Part shown: one piece after another, positions 1 through 8,108 of the stretch
How positions within the stretch are numbered: position 1 is the stretch's first letter
Layout of the letters: every line of letters starts with the position of its first letter
From: Saccharopolyspora kobensis
GTDB lineage: Bacteria; Actinomycetota; Actinomycetes; Mycobacteriales; Pseudonocardiaceae
DNA length: 64,000 nt
Direction: 5' to 3'
Assembly: GCF_900108315.1 (NCBI RefSeq)
Contig: NZ_FNVB01000004.1
Span: 248,001 to 312,000, forward strand
Made by a program: the position numbers and the translations under genes
Notes under the pieces: generated by a model
Database searches by the model: none
What the model was told of the DNA's origin: nothing
The model's input: only the letters and a program-made list of their open reading frames with translations

Positions 1-23
1 TGCACACCGACAGCACGGAACCG

Positions 24-587
24 GTGACTCGCACCTCGTCGGGCTCCGCTACCCGGGCGCGGATCCTCGGCGCCGCGAACGAGCTGTTCTACTCCCACGG
101 CATCCGCGCGACGAGCGCCGACCGCATCATCGAGAAGGTCGGCATCACGAAGGTCACCTTCTACCGCCACTTCCGCACCAAGAGCGAGCTGGTGGTCGCC
201 TACTTGGAGGAGCAGGCCGCCGCGGAGCGAGCGTGGATGCAGAGCGTGCGCCGTGAGGGCGACCCGGTGGGGACGTTGCGGGCGCTGGCCGCCGACATCG
301 GCACCGCGAGCTGCCGCCCGGGATTCCGGGGGTGCGCGTTCATCAACGCTGCGTCGGAGTTCGCCGACCCCGATGACCCGGTCCGCCGCGCCGTCGACGC
401 GCACCGCCGGTGGATGCGCGAAGAATTCGCCGAAGTCGCCGCGGAAGCTGGGGTGAGCGACGTCGACTCCACGTCGAGGCAGCTGATGATCCTCCGGGAC
501 GGAGCGATGGTGAACGGGTACCTCGACGACCCGAAGCCCATCGACGAGTCGCTCGCCGCCGCGTTCATCTCGGTCATCGGGCGGTGA
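24..587 (+). CDS. TetR-family transcriptional regulator
   Basis: This 187-residue protein reads as a TetR repressor. Residues about 12-58 form the DNA-binding domain, with a recognition helix around GITKVTFYRHF (about 40-50) and the usual lysine-rich turn after it. The C-terminal ligand domain includes the segment CRPGFRGCAFINA (about 97-109), seen in TetR subfamilies that respond to small electrophiles or lipophilic compounds; the ligand here is unknown. The GTG at 24 is the first start inside the window, but no in-frame stop lies upstream, so the true start may be off the edge. The next gene, a PucR regulator, is co-directional about 90 bases downstream with its own RBS. The family call is firm; the target is not known. 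Confidence 0.85.
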   Translation: MTRTSSGSATRARILGAANELFYSHGIRATSADRIIEKVGITKVTFYRHFRTKSELVVAYLEEQAAAERAWMQSVRREGDPVGTLRALAADIGTASCRPGFRGCAFINAASEFADPDDPVRRAVDAHRRWMREEFAEVAAEAGVSDVDSTSRQLMILRDGAMVNGYLDDPKPIDESLAAAFISVIGR

Positions 588-674
588 CGGCCTCCGGGTG
601 AGGCGCCGATCCGGGCAGGTGGCGTTCTGGTTGGCTCAGTTGCGGGGATTGGACACGATGTCGGGAGGTGACCG

Positions 675-2138
675 GTGCCGTTGACGTTGCGCGACCTGGT
701 CGCGGGCACCGCGCTGGGCCTCACCGCGCGCGCCGGGGAGCAGGCGTTGGACCGGCCGATCGCCTGGGTGCACACCAGCGAGCTGGCCGATCCGGCGCCG
801 TTCTTGGAGGGCGGCGAGCTGCTGCTCACCACCGGGCTCGCGCTGGGCGCCGCAGACTGCGCGGTGCTGGTGGAGCGGCTGACCTCGGTGGGTGCCGCCG
901 GGCTGGGTTTCGGCGTCGGGCTGAGCCACCAGGAGATCCCCGCCGAGCTGGTGGGCGCTGCCGAGCGCGCCGGGCTGCCGCTGCTGGAAGTGCCGCGCCC
1001 GACGCCGTTCATCGCGATCAGCAAAGCGGTTTCGCACGCCGTTGCCGCCGACGAGTACGCGAGCCTGCGGCGGACGAGCCGCGCGCAGCACGAGCTCGCG
1101 CAGGCGGCGGGCACGACCAACGGGATCAACGCGCTGGTGCGCAAGCTCGCGCGACTGCTCGACGCCTGGGTGCTGCTGCTCGACCCCAGCGGGCGGCTGC
1201 TGCACAGCGCACCGGTCGCCGCCGGTTCGCGGCTGCGGCAGTTGACGTCCGAAGTGGACAAGATGCGCGCGAAGCGGGGCTTGGCCGCAGCCGGTTTCCC
1301 GCTCGGTGACCAGGAAGTGAGCATGCAGGCGCTGGGCGGTCGGGCGCGCGGTTTCCTCGTCGTGGGCCGCGACGGGCCCTTCGCCACCACCGACCACCAC
1401 GTGATCAACTCGGCCGCTTCGCTGCTGACGCTCGCGCTGGAGCAGGTCGAGGCGCTGGGTTCGGCGCGCCGGCGGCTGCGGTCGGGTTTCCTGGAGCTGA
1501 TGCTGCGCGGCGAACCGGTGCGGGACGTGCTCGGGGATCTGCACGCCGAACTCCCGCCGGAGCCGTTCCGGGTGGTGGTGCTGCTCGGGGCGCGCGATCG
1601 CGACGAGCTGGTGGCCAGGTTGGCTGCCGACCAGCCGAGCGCGCCCGTCTACCTGGCCGAGCGCGGAGACGCGGTGGTGGGACTGGTCGCCGACGACGCG
1701 CTTGACTGGCTCACCGGCCAATCCGGACTCGCCGTCGGCGTGTCCGAACCGAGCACCGCGGCCGGGCTCGCCGAAGGACTGCGGCAGGCCGAGCAGGCCG
1801 CGCAGGTGGCCAAGCGCGGTGACGTCGCGGTGCGGTTCTCCGAGCTGGCGGGGCGCGGATTGCTCGACCTGGTGCCCGCAGGCGACGCGCAGGCCTTCGC
1901 CGAGGCAGTGCTCGCTCCGTTGCGGGATCAGGAGGTGCTGCTGCGGTCGTTGCAGGCCTGGCTGGCGCACCACGGCCAGTGGGATCCGGCGGCCAGCCGA
2001 CTGGGGGTGCACCGGCACACCTTGCGCAACCGCGTGCACAAGGTGGAGGAGCTGCTGGGGCGCAGCCTCGACCAGCCCGGCGTGCGGGCGGAGCTGTGGC
2101 TGGCCCTGCAAGTGCTCGGCGCGTCGACGAACTGCTGA
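675..2138 (+). CDS. PucR-family transcriptional regulator
   Basis: A 487-residue regulator of the PucR/CdaR type. The N-terminal PucR sensing domain covers roughly residues 5-125 (LTLRDLVAGTALGLT, then GGELLLTTG). The C-terminal helix-turn-helix is in the last 60 residues (ASRLGVHRHTLRNRVHKVEELLG). Such proteins usually activate purine, amine or aldehyde catabolism genes in response to a pathway intermediate. The GTG start is preceded by a clear GGGAGGTGA RBS. A second, decayed PucR reading frame overlaps the 3' end. An aldehyde dehydrogenase lies about 2 kb downstream and is a plausible target, but this is inference from proximity only. Confidence 0.9.
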   Translation: MPLTLRDLVAGTALGLTARAGEQALDRPIAWVHTSELADPAPFLEGGELLLTTGLALGAADCAVLVERLTSVGAAGLGFGVGLSHQEIPAELVGAAERAGLPLLEVPRPTPFIAISKAVSHAVAADEYASLRRTSRAQHELAQAAGTTNGINALVRKLARLLDAWVLLLDPSGRLLHSAPVAAGSRLRQLTSEVDKMRAKRGLAAAGFPLGDQEVSMQALGGRARGFLVVGRDGPFATTDHHVINSAASLLTLALEQVEALGSARRRLRSGFLELMLRGEPVRDVLGDLHAELPPEPFRVVVLLGARDRDELVARLAADQPSAPVYLAERGDAVVGLVADDALDWLTGQSGLAVGVSEPSTAAGLAEGLRQAEQAAQVAKRGDVAVRFSELAGRGLLDLVPAGDAQAFAEAVLAPLRDQEVLLRSLQAWLAHHGQWDPAASRLGVHRHTLRNRVHKVEELLGRSLDQPGVRAELWLALQVLGASTNC

Positions 2139-2827
2139 ACCTGCCGGAACTCGACCTGCGGGCGCGGGTTCGCGGCCGGGTGGACCGGCCGATCCGCTGG
2201 GTGCGCACCATCGAGATCGAGTCGCCGGGACGCTTCCTGCGCGGCGGCGAGGTGGTGCTCGCCGCGGGCGTGTGGCGCACGGCCGGGATCACCGCGGAGG
2301 CCTTCGTGGCCGATCTCGTCGCGGCTGTCGGCTTCGGCCTGGTGCCACCGGAGACGCAGGTGCCCGAGGAGTTCGCGGCCGCCGAGCACGGGCTGACCTG
2401 CTTCGTGGTTCCCGTCGAGGTCGCGTTCCTGCAGATCGTGGCGGCCTTCGTCGGCGCCGAGCGGGCCGAGTGGGAACGGCCGCTGCGCCGCCACCTCGCG
2501 CAGCACGACGCGATCGTGGCCGCGCTGCGGGTCGACCGCGGTGTCGGAACCGTGGTCGGCGCGCTGGCGAAGCAGCTCGGCGAACCGGTCGCGGTGCGCG
2601 TCGCAGGTGCTCTGGTCGCCGGGCGAGGCACCGACGCCCGATCACCCGTTGCCGCTGGTGGGCGAGGGCCTGGCGGAGGCGGAGCTGCTGCTGCCCAGGC
2701 CGCTGGGCGAACTCGACGCCGAGCAGCAGGCGGCCGTGGTGCAGGCGATGCCGTTCATCGCGCTGGAGATCGCTACGGCTTCGAGGACTGCACCCGCATC
2801 AAGCACGTGATGCACAGCCACGCCTGA
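2096..2827 (+). pseudogene. Truncated, frameshifted second PucR-family regulator
   Basis: Translation from a GTG at 2096, overlapping the upstream PucR gene by 43 bases, gives a second PucR N-terminal domain (VDELLNLPELDLRARVRG, then RPIRWVRTIEIESPGRFLRG and GGEVVLAAG). It aligns well with the start of the preceding protein. Around 2610-2630 the family-like sequence moves to another frame (PDHPLPLVGEGLAEAELLLP and PFIALEIA), so a frameshift has occurred. It then stops near 2790 without the C-terminal helix-turn-helix that PucR proteins need to bind DNA. The annotated frame runs to a stop at 2825-2827. I read this as a tandem duplicate in decay. The overlapping start suggests it was once translationally coupled to the intact copy. 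Confidence 0.7.
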
Positions 2828-2833
2828 TGGGAG

Positions 2834-2877
2834 CCGTGAGTGTTTCGGGGCGCTATGGCACCCCGAAACGCTCACGG
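2834..2877 (-). repeat. Dispersed hairpin element, copy 1 (inverted orientation)
   Basis: A 17-base inverted repeat (left arm CCGTGAGTGTTTCGGGG, right arm CCCCGAAACGCTCACGG) with one G-T type mismatch encloses the loop CGCTATGGCA. That loop is the exact reverse complement of the loop in the other two copies (9434-9443 and 55413-55422), so this copy lies in the opposite orientation. It sits between the convergent PucR pseudogene and the NmrA-like gene. The position fits a bidirectional terminator, but no U-tract follows. Confidence 0.8.
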
Positions 2878-2889
2878 GCGGCCACCTGG

Positions 2890-3762
2890 TCAGCGGAACT
2901 CGGCGGCGTGGTCGGCGGCCCACTGCGCGAACGTCCGGGCCGGGTGGCCGGTGAGGCGTTCCACGCAGCCGGTGGTGCGGGTCGCCTCCAACCGGTTCTC
3001 GGATGCGGCGATCAGCGCCTCCACCAGCGCCGCCGGGCGGCCGTCCGCGAGCATCCGCGATCGCGCGACGTCGGTGCGGACCGGTTCGAAGCGCAGCCGG
3101 CGTCCCAGAGCCGCGCCGAGCTGCGCGACCTGCTCGGCGCGGCTGAGCACCTCCGGCCCGGTGAGCACGTGCGGCCCGCGGTCGAACCGTTCCGCGAGCA
3201 GAGCGGCCACCGCCGCATCTGCGACGTCGCGTTCGTCGACCACGGCCGTTCGCGCGATGTCCGGCCCCGCCACGACATCGCCCGCGCGCAGCTGCGCGGC
3301 CCACCCGCGGACGTTGGAGGCCATCGTGTCGCTGCGCAGCACCACGGGACGCAGCCCCGCTTCCGTGAGCAGCGCTTCGAGATCCGCGTGCACCTGGACG
3401 ATCGGGTCCGTCTGACGAGCGCGATCGTCGTCGATGGCGGAGGACGAGAGGTAGACGACGCGCGGCGCCGCGCGGGCGAGCTCCGGCAGCACGGCGCGGG
3501 CCGGGGTGGCGTCGAGCAGCGGCCAGATCAGCAGGACGGCGTCGACGCCGCTCAGCGCAGTCCGGAGGACTGCCGGGTCGGTCAGATCACCGACCACCGC
3601 CTCCACGCCGGGACGCCCGTCCACCGGGTGCCGGTCGAGGCACCGCACTCGGGCACCGCGGGCGACGAGGCGGTCGACGACCGCGCGCCCCAGGTTGCCC
3701 GCCGCGCCGGTGACGACGATCGGATCGTGGGAAGTGCCCGTGCGGTGCGGGGATTCGGTCAT
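2890..3762 (-). CDS. NmrA-like NAD(P)-binding oxidoreductase
   Basis: A 290-residue Rossmann protein. A glycine-rich dinucleotide motif (VTGAAGNLGRAVVDRL) lies near residues 18-33, followed by a region like those of NmrA/YwnB atypical short-chain reductases (YLSSSAID, then VVLRSDTMASNVRGWA). No classical YxxxK catalytic pair stands out, so the protein may be a redox sensor or a quinone-type reductase rather than a standard dehydrogenase. The gene is divergent from a MerR regulator, with only 12 bases between the start codons, so the MerR protein very likely controls it. The substrate cannot be told from sequence. Confidence 0.82.
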   Translation of the reverse strand: MTESPHRTGTSHDPIVVTGAAGNLGRAVVDRLVARGARVRCLDRHPVDGRPGVEAVVGDLTDPAVLRTALSGVDAVLLIWPLLDATPARAVLPELARAAPRVVYLSSSAIDDDRARQTDPIVQVHADLEALLTEAGLRPVVLRSDTMASNVRGWAAQLRAGDVVAGPDIARTAVVDERDVADAAVAALLAERFDRGPHVLTGPEVLSRAEQVAQLGAALGRRLRFEPVRTDVARSRMLADGRPAALVEALIAASENRLEATRTTGCVERLTGHPARTFAQWAADHAAEFR

Positions 3763-3774
3763 GCTGGGGACGCT

Positions 3775-4179
3775 ATGGGTTCAGGTCGACATGAAGGCAA
3801 GGCCGATTTGCGGACGATCGGGGAGGCAGCCGCCGAGCTCGGGATCGAGGCCCACGTGCTGCGCCACTGGGAGCAGGTCGGAGCGCTCGACGTGCGCCGC
3901 GACGGCAAGGGCTACCGGATCTACGACGACGCCGCGCTGGAGCGGGCCCGCACCGTGCTCAAGCTGCGGCGGGTCGGGCTGTCCCTGCCGGAGGTCACCG
4001 CCGCCATGGCGCCGACGAAGGAAGCGGCGCAGGCGGTGGTCGAGGCGAAGATCGCCGAGCTGGAGAGCGAGGTGGCAGGCAGGCAGGCGGCCATCGTCTT
4101 CCTCCAGCACACCGTCGAGTGCCGCCACCGGTACCTCGACGAGTGCCCGGATTGCGCGACCTTCGCCCGCGAGCCGTAG
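3775..4179 (+). CDS. MerR-family regulator with Cys-rich tail
   Basis: A 134-residue protein starting at ATG 3775. The winged helix of the MerR family lies near residues 13-80 (LRTIGEAAAELGIEAHVLRH, then GKGYRIYDDAALERA). A coiled-coil dimerisation helix follows (AKIAELESEVAGRQAAIVFL), then a C-terminal CRHRYLDECPDC cluster with three cysteines and a histidine that could bind metal or sense redox state. It is divergent from the NmrA-like gene with a 12-base gap, so both promoters must overlap the opposite coding region or the mRNAs are leaderless. The usual MerR mode of action, distorting the promoter spacer, would fit here. The inducing signal is unknown. Confidence 0.85.
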   Translation: MGSGRHEGKADLRTIGEAAAELGIEAHVLRHWEQVGALDVRRDGKGYRIYDDAALERARTVLKLRRVGLSLPEVTAAMAPTKEAAQAVVEAKIAELESEVAGRQAAIVFLQHTVECRHRYLDECPDCATFAREP

Positions 4180-4293
4180 CAGCCCGGGACGGTTTGGACA
4201 GTCGCGGTCGTGGCCGTGTACGGATTGGCAGTGCGGGTAGATCGGTTCCGGTCGTAGCGTCTGAGCAGGATCGGAAACGACAGGAGGCAGCCG

Positions 4294-5727
4294 ATGTCAT
4301 CGGTCATCGGGAACTGGGTCGCGGGCGAGCGGGTCATCAGCGACGCCACGTTCGAGGTGCGGCACCCCTACGACGGCTCGGCGGTCGCCACCACGTGCTA
4401 CGCCACCGACGCCGATGTGGAGCGCGCCGTGGCCGCCGCGGACGCGGTGCGCAAGGAGTTCGCCACCACGCCCGCGCACGTGCGGGCCGCCGCGCTGGAC
4501 CACGTGACCCGGCGTCTCGAGGAGCGGGCCGAGGAGATCGCGCAGCTGATCACCGCCGAGAACGGCAAGCCGATCAGCTGGGCCCGCGGCGAGGTGGCCC
4601 GCGCCGTCTCCACCTTCCGGTGGGGCGCGGAGGAGGCCCGCCGGTTCTCCGGCGACCTGCAGCGGCTGGACACCGATCCCGGCGGCACCGGCCGGATGGC
4701 GCTGGTCCGCCGCGTCCCGCGCGGCCCCGTGCTCGGCATCTCGCCGTTCAACTTCCCGCTCAACCTGGTGGCGCACAAGGTCGCCCCGGCGCTGGCCGTC
4801 GGCGCGCCGATCGTGCTCAAGCCCGCGCCGAAGACACCGCTGTCCGCGCTGCTGCTGGGCGAGCTCCTGGCCGAGACCGAGCTGCCCGCCGGCTCCTGGT
4901 CGGTGCTGACCACCAGCAACGACAAGGCCGCCGAGCTGGTCGCCGACCCGCGCCTGCCGGTGGTCTCCTTCACCGGTTCCGGCCCGGTCGGCTGGGGCAT
5001 CCGCGACGCCGCGCCCCGCAAGCACGTGACGCTGGAGCTCGGCGGCAACGCCGCGGTCGTCGTCGACCAGACCTGGACGGACCTGGACTTCGCCGCGGAC
5101 CGGATCGCGACCTTCGCGATGTACCAGGCCGGGCAGTCGTGCATCTCCGTGCAGCGCGTCTACGTCCACCGCGACAGCTACGACGAGCTGGCCGCCCGCG
5201 TGGTGAAAGCGGTGGAATCGCAGGTCACCGGGGACCCGAAGGACCCGGCGACCAAGGTCGGCCCGATGATCAACGAGGACGCCGCGGCGCGGCTGGAGGC
5301 CTGGGTCGGCGAGGCCGTCGACGCGGGCGCCGAGGTGCTCACCGGCGGCTCCCGCGAGGGCGCCACCTTCGCCCCGACGGTGCTGGCCGGCGTCCCGGAG
5401 GACGCGAAGGTCTCCTGCGAGGAGGTGTTCGGCCCGCTGCTGGTGCTGGCGCCGGTGGACTCGGTGGACGAGGCGTTCGAGAAGGTCAACGCCTCCCGCT
5501 ACGGCCTGCAGGCCGGGGTGTTCACCCGGGACCTGCAGCTGGCCTTCCGCGCGGCGGCGGAGCTGGAGGTCGGCGGTGTGATCATCGGCGACGTGCCCAG
5601 CTTCCGCGCCGACCAGATGCCCTACGGCGGTGTGAAGGAATCCGGCGTCGGCCGGGAAGGCGTGCACGCGGCAATGCTCGACCTCACCCAGGAGCACGTG
5701 ACAGTGCTCACCGGCATCACGGTCTGA
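4294..5727 (+). CDS. NAD(P)-dependent aldehyde dehydrogenase
   Basis: A 477-residue aldehyde dehydrogenase. It shows the cofactor-binding segment SPFNFPLNLVAHKVAPAL, the FTGSGPVGW turn, the general base in LELGG (about Glu248) and the catalytic cysteine in QAGQSC (about Cys283). It ends with the EEVFGPLL motif and the usual C-terminal oligomerisation segment. The order and spacing are standard for soluble ALDH-superfamily enzymes, including the succinate-semialdehyde and phosphonoacetaldehyde groups. Sequence alone does not fix the substrate. An AGGAGG RBS precedes the ATG. PucR-family regulators often control aldehyde or amine catabolism, so the PucR gene upstream is a candidate regulator (inference). 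Confidence 0.93.
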   Translation: MSSVIGNWVAGERVISDATFEVRHPYDGSAVATTCYATDADVERAVAAADAVRKEFATTPAHVRAAALDHVTRRLEERAEEIAQLITAENGKPISWARGEVARAVSTFRWGAEEARRFSGDLQRLDTDPGGTGRMALVRRVPRGPVLGISPFNFPLNLVAHKVAPALAVGAPIVLKPAPKTPLSALLLGELLAETELPAGSWSVLTTSNDKAAELVADPRLPVVSFTGSGPVGWGIRDAAPRKHVTLELGGNAAVVVDQTWTDLDFAADRIATFAMYQAGQSCISVQRVYVHRDSYDELAARVVKAVESQVTGDPKDPATKVGPMINEDAAARLEAWVGEAVDAGAEVLTGGSREGATFAPTVLAGVPEDAKVSCEEVFGPLLVLAPVDSVDEAFEKVNASRYGLQAGVFTRDLQLAFRAAAELEVGGVIIGDVPSFRADQMPYGGVKESGVGREGVHAAMLDLTQEHVTVLTGITV

Positions 5728-5893
5728 AGCTCGAAAGCGTCTTCCCGGCTCGTTCTGCGTGACGCTGCGGGTAGCGGAACCCCGGACTCCTGGACTGATG
5801 TATGTCCAATACAACGCTGAGAACCCGCGGCGGTGCGAGCCGCGCGGGCGGGCTGAGCGGCTGCGCCGCTCCGAAGGCGAGGCCCGAAGCTCT

Positions 5894-5931
5894 GTGTCGT
5901 GAGTGCGACGGCGCGGTCGCACTCACGACAC
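5894..5931. terminator. Perfect 16-bp hairpin between convergent genes
   Basis: GTGTCGTGAGTGCGAC (5894-5909) pairs perfectly with 5916-5931 across a six-base GGCGCG loop. It lies downstream of the aldehyde dehydrogenase and probably ends its transcript. It has no long U-tract, as is common in actinobacteria. Confidence 0.7.
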
Positions 5932-5981
5932 TTCCAAGCACGGACGGCGGGAGCTCCGGGGTTCACCGCCGCTGAAACGCA

Positions 5982-6014
5982 GAACGCCGCTTCCGGGATC
6001 CGGGAGCGGCGTTC
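5982..6014 (-). terminator. Stem-loop downstream of the DUF2631 gene
   Basis: GAACGCCGCT (5982-5991) pairs with AGCGGCGTTC (6005-6014), and the inner bases TCCGG/CCGGG can extend the stem. It lies just beyond the stop of the minus-strand DUF2631 gene and is the likely terminator for that strand. Confidence 0.65.
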
Positions 6015-6027
6015 TCGTGGTCTCGCG

Positions 6028-6312
6028 TCAGCGGCGCCAGGCGGTCTTCCGGCGGCGCAGGTCGATCAGCAGACCGACGGCCAGACCGGCCGCGATGATG
6101 ATCAGCCACATGTCCTCGGTCTTGAACTGGCCGCCACCGCTGATGATGCCCTGGTGGTTGCCGACCAGCATGATCAGGCACGCGAAGACGGAGAACCAAC
6201 CGGCGATCTGCGTCGCCTTCGGGAAACCGCCGTGCCAGCCCCACTCGACCGACGGTTCATCGGCCGGGTCGATGGCCTGGCTGGGCTTCTTCTCCAGCTC
6301 GGTGCTCGCCAC
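6028..6312 (-). CDS. DUF2631 family small membrane protein
   Basis: From the GTG at 6312 this is a 94-residue protein. It has a soluble N-terminus (ELEKKPSQAID) followed by WGWHGGFPKATQIAGWFSVF and two membrane segments (about residues 35-55 and 65-80), and ends in a basic RRRKTAWRR tail. This pattern matches the actinobacterial DUF2631 family, whose function is unknown. An AGGAGGGG RBS ends three bases before the GTG. A longer in-frame reading back to 6399 adds low-complexity sequence and lacks a better RBS, so I rejected it. In mycobacteria a DUF2631 gene also lies close to dxr, which supports an old neighbourhood. Confidence 0.82.
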   Translation of the reverse strand: MASTELEKKPSQAIDPADEPSVEWGWHGGFPKATQIAGWFSVFACLIMLVGNHQGIISGGGQFKTEDMWLIIIAAGLAVGLLIDLRRRKTAWRR

Positions 6313-6457
6313 GTTCCCCTCCTGGTGCCACGCCCGGCCGCGCGAGCCGGGAGATGATGCTCGAAGTGCGGAACACCGACCGGTGATCCACCTGCCCATC
6401 CTCGCACACGCCGTCGGTGCGGTGACGTCCGCCCGTCTCGGCGCGAGCAGCGAAAAG

Positions 6458-6486
6458 GGTGCCGCGGAAGCCCCTTCCGCGACACC
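6458..6486 (-). terminator. Stem-loop after the GlsB/YeaQ-like gene
   Basis: GGTGCCGCGGAAG and CTTCCGCGACACC form a strong stem with a three-base CCC loop and one internal mismatch. On the minus strand it lies directly after the stop of the gene at 6497-6769, with a short U-rich run (complement of AAAA at 6453-6456) beyond it. Confidence 0.65.
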
Positions 6487-6496
6487 CCGGAGCGGG

Positions 6497-6769
6497 TCAG
6501 CCGTGCGATGCCGACTTGCGGCCGACGATCGCCCGGTAGCCGCCCAGCACGATCAGCGAACCCACGACGGCCAGGATCCAGGTGCTCAGCGACCAGAACC
6601 GGTCGATGCCCACCCCGAAGATCCAGTTGCCGATCAGACCGCCGACGAAGGCGCCGACGACCCCGAGCAGCATCGTGACGAGGATCCCGCCGCCGTCCTT
6701 GCCGGGCATGATCGCCTTGGCCAGCGCGCCCACGATGAGTCCGAGCACGATCCATCCGATGATTCCCAT
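6497..6769 (-). CDS. GlsB/YeaQ/YmgE family stress membrane protein
   Basis: A 90-residue, three-helix membrane protein of the transglycosylase-associated family. [20 protein letters not shown] opens the first helix, and [19 protein letters not shown] holds the glycine-rich middle segment. The third helix near [19 protein letters not shown] precedes a short basic tail. A GGAGGAGGTC RBS lies just upstream of the ATG. Members are induced by general stress in several bacteria, but their biochemical activity is not established. The gene is divergent from dxr. Confidence 0.9.
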   Translation of the reverse strand: MGIIGWIVLGLIVGALAKAIMPGKDGGGILVTMLLGVVGAFVGGLIGNWIFGVGIDRFWSLSTWILAVVGSLIVLGGYRAIVGRKSASHG

Positions 6770-6866
6770 GGCCGACCTCCTCCGTGCAACGTCCTATGGC
6801 CAGATCGTGACCCCCGACGGTGATTTGTGCACCGCGAGCGACTTCCGCTCACCTCCTTCGGGGACA

Positions 6867-8108
6867 ATGGCGGCGATGCACGCCGACACCCCGAAACAGA
6901 GCGCTCCCGGCCCGCGCACCGTCCTGGTGCTCGGCTCCACCGGTTCCATCGGCACCCAGGCACTGGACGTGATCAGGAACAACCCGGACCGCTTCCGGGT
7001 CGCAGGCCTGGCCGCGGGCGGCAGCGATCCGCTGACGCTGGCCGCGCAGGCGATCGAGTTCCAGGTCAGGACCGTCGCGGTGGCCGACAGCAGCGTCGTC
7101 GAAGACCTCCGCCGCGCCCTCCGGGCCGAAGCCGAGTCGCGCGGTGCGGGCGCAGCCCCGCTGCCCGACCTGCTGACCGGTCCGGACGCGGTGACCGACC
7201 TCATCGAGTCCGCGCCCGCCGACGTCATCCTCAACGGCGTCGACGGCTCCCGCGGCCTCAAACCGACCCTGGCCGCGCTGGCCACCGGCTCCCAGCTGGC
7301 GCTGGCCAACAAGGAGTCGCTGATCGCGGGCGGTTCGCTGGTGCTCGACGCGGCCGCGCCCGGGCAGATCGTGCCCGTCGACTCCGAGCACTCGGCGCTC
7401 GCGCAGTGCCTGCTCGGCAATCGCGCCGACGAGGTCGAGAAGCTGGTGCTGACCGCCTCCGGCGGGCCCTTCCGCGGCCGCAAGCGCGACGAGCTGGTCG
7501 ACGTCACGGTGCAGCAGGCGCTGGCGCATCCGACCTGGTCGATGGGCAACGTGGTCACCATCAACTCGGCGACCCTGGTGAACAAGGGCCTGGAGCTGAT
7601 CGAGGCGCACCTGCTGTTCGGCATCGGCTACGACCGCATCGAGGTGGCGGTGCACCCGCAGTCCATCGTGCACTCGATGGTCACCTACGCGGACGGCTCG
7701 ACGATCGCCCAGGCCAGCCCGCCGAACATGCGCATCCCGATCGCGATGAGCCTGGAGTGGCCGCGCCGGGTGCCCGGGGCCGCGCCCGCGCTGGACTTCT
7801 CGAAGGCCCAGGAGTGGACCTTCGAGCCGGTCGACGACGAGGCGTTCCCGGCGATCGAGCTGGCCCGCGCGGCCGGTTCCGGCGGCGGCTGCCTCCCGGC
7901 GGTCTACAACGCGGCCAACGAGGAAGCGCTGGCGGCTTTCGTGGACGGCCGACTCGGCTTCACCGGAATCGTGCAGACTGTGGGTGACGTGCTCGCCGGG
8001 GCCGACCAGTGGCGGTCCGCGCCGTCGAGCTTGGACGAGGTCTTCGCGGCCGAGGCCTGGGCGCGGACCAGGGCCAACGAGTTGGTGGCCGCGGGGAAGG
8101 CGGAGTAG
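6867..8108 (+). CDS. dxr: 1-deoxy-D-xylulose 5-phosphate reductoisomerase
   Basis: This cytosolic enzyme converts DXP to MEP with NADPH, the first committed step of the non-mevalonate isoprenoid pathway. From ATG 6867 it has 413 residues. The NADPH motif [17 protein letters not shown] is near the N-terminus. Next come [13 protein letters not shown], the metal and substrate residues in [18 protein letters not shown], and the long conserved stretch from HPTWSMGN to [13 protein letters not shown]. All family landmarks are present. ATG 6876 is an alternative start. The stop codon overlaps the GTG of rip1 by one base, so the two genes are co-transcribed, as in mycobacteria. Confidence 0.97.
   Translation: MAAMHADTPKQSAPGPRTVLVLGSTGSIGTQALDVIRNNPDRFRVAGLAAGGSDPLTLAAQAIEFQVRTVAVADSSVVEDLRRALRAEAESRGAGAAPLPDLLTGPDAVTDLIESAPADVILNGVDGSRGLKPTLAALATGSQLALANKESLIAGGSLVLDAAAPGQIVPVDSEHSALAQCLLGNRADEVEKLVLTASGGPFRGRKRDELVDVTVQQALAHPTWSMGNVVTINSATLVNKGLELIEAHLLFGIGYDRIEVAVHPQSIVHSMVTYADGSTIAQASPPNMRIPIAMSLEWPRRVPGAAPALDFSKAQEWTFEPVDDEAFPAIELARAAGSGGGCLPAVYNAANEEALAAFVDGRLGFTGIVQTVGDVLAGADQWRSAPSSLDEVFAAEAWARTRANELVAAGKAE

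Noticed and set aside
200..1408. Long minus-strand open frame opposite the TetR and PucR genes
   Set aside because: It is a GC-driven shadow: low-complexity Ser/Ala/Arg content, and real domains are encoded on the other strand.
1702..4179. Single long plus-strand frame containing the MerR gene at its end
   Set aside because: Only the last 134 codons resemble a protein; the rest crosses PucR and the NmrA gene out of frame.
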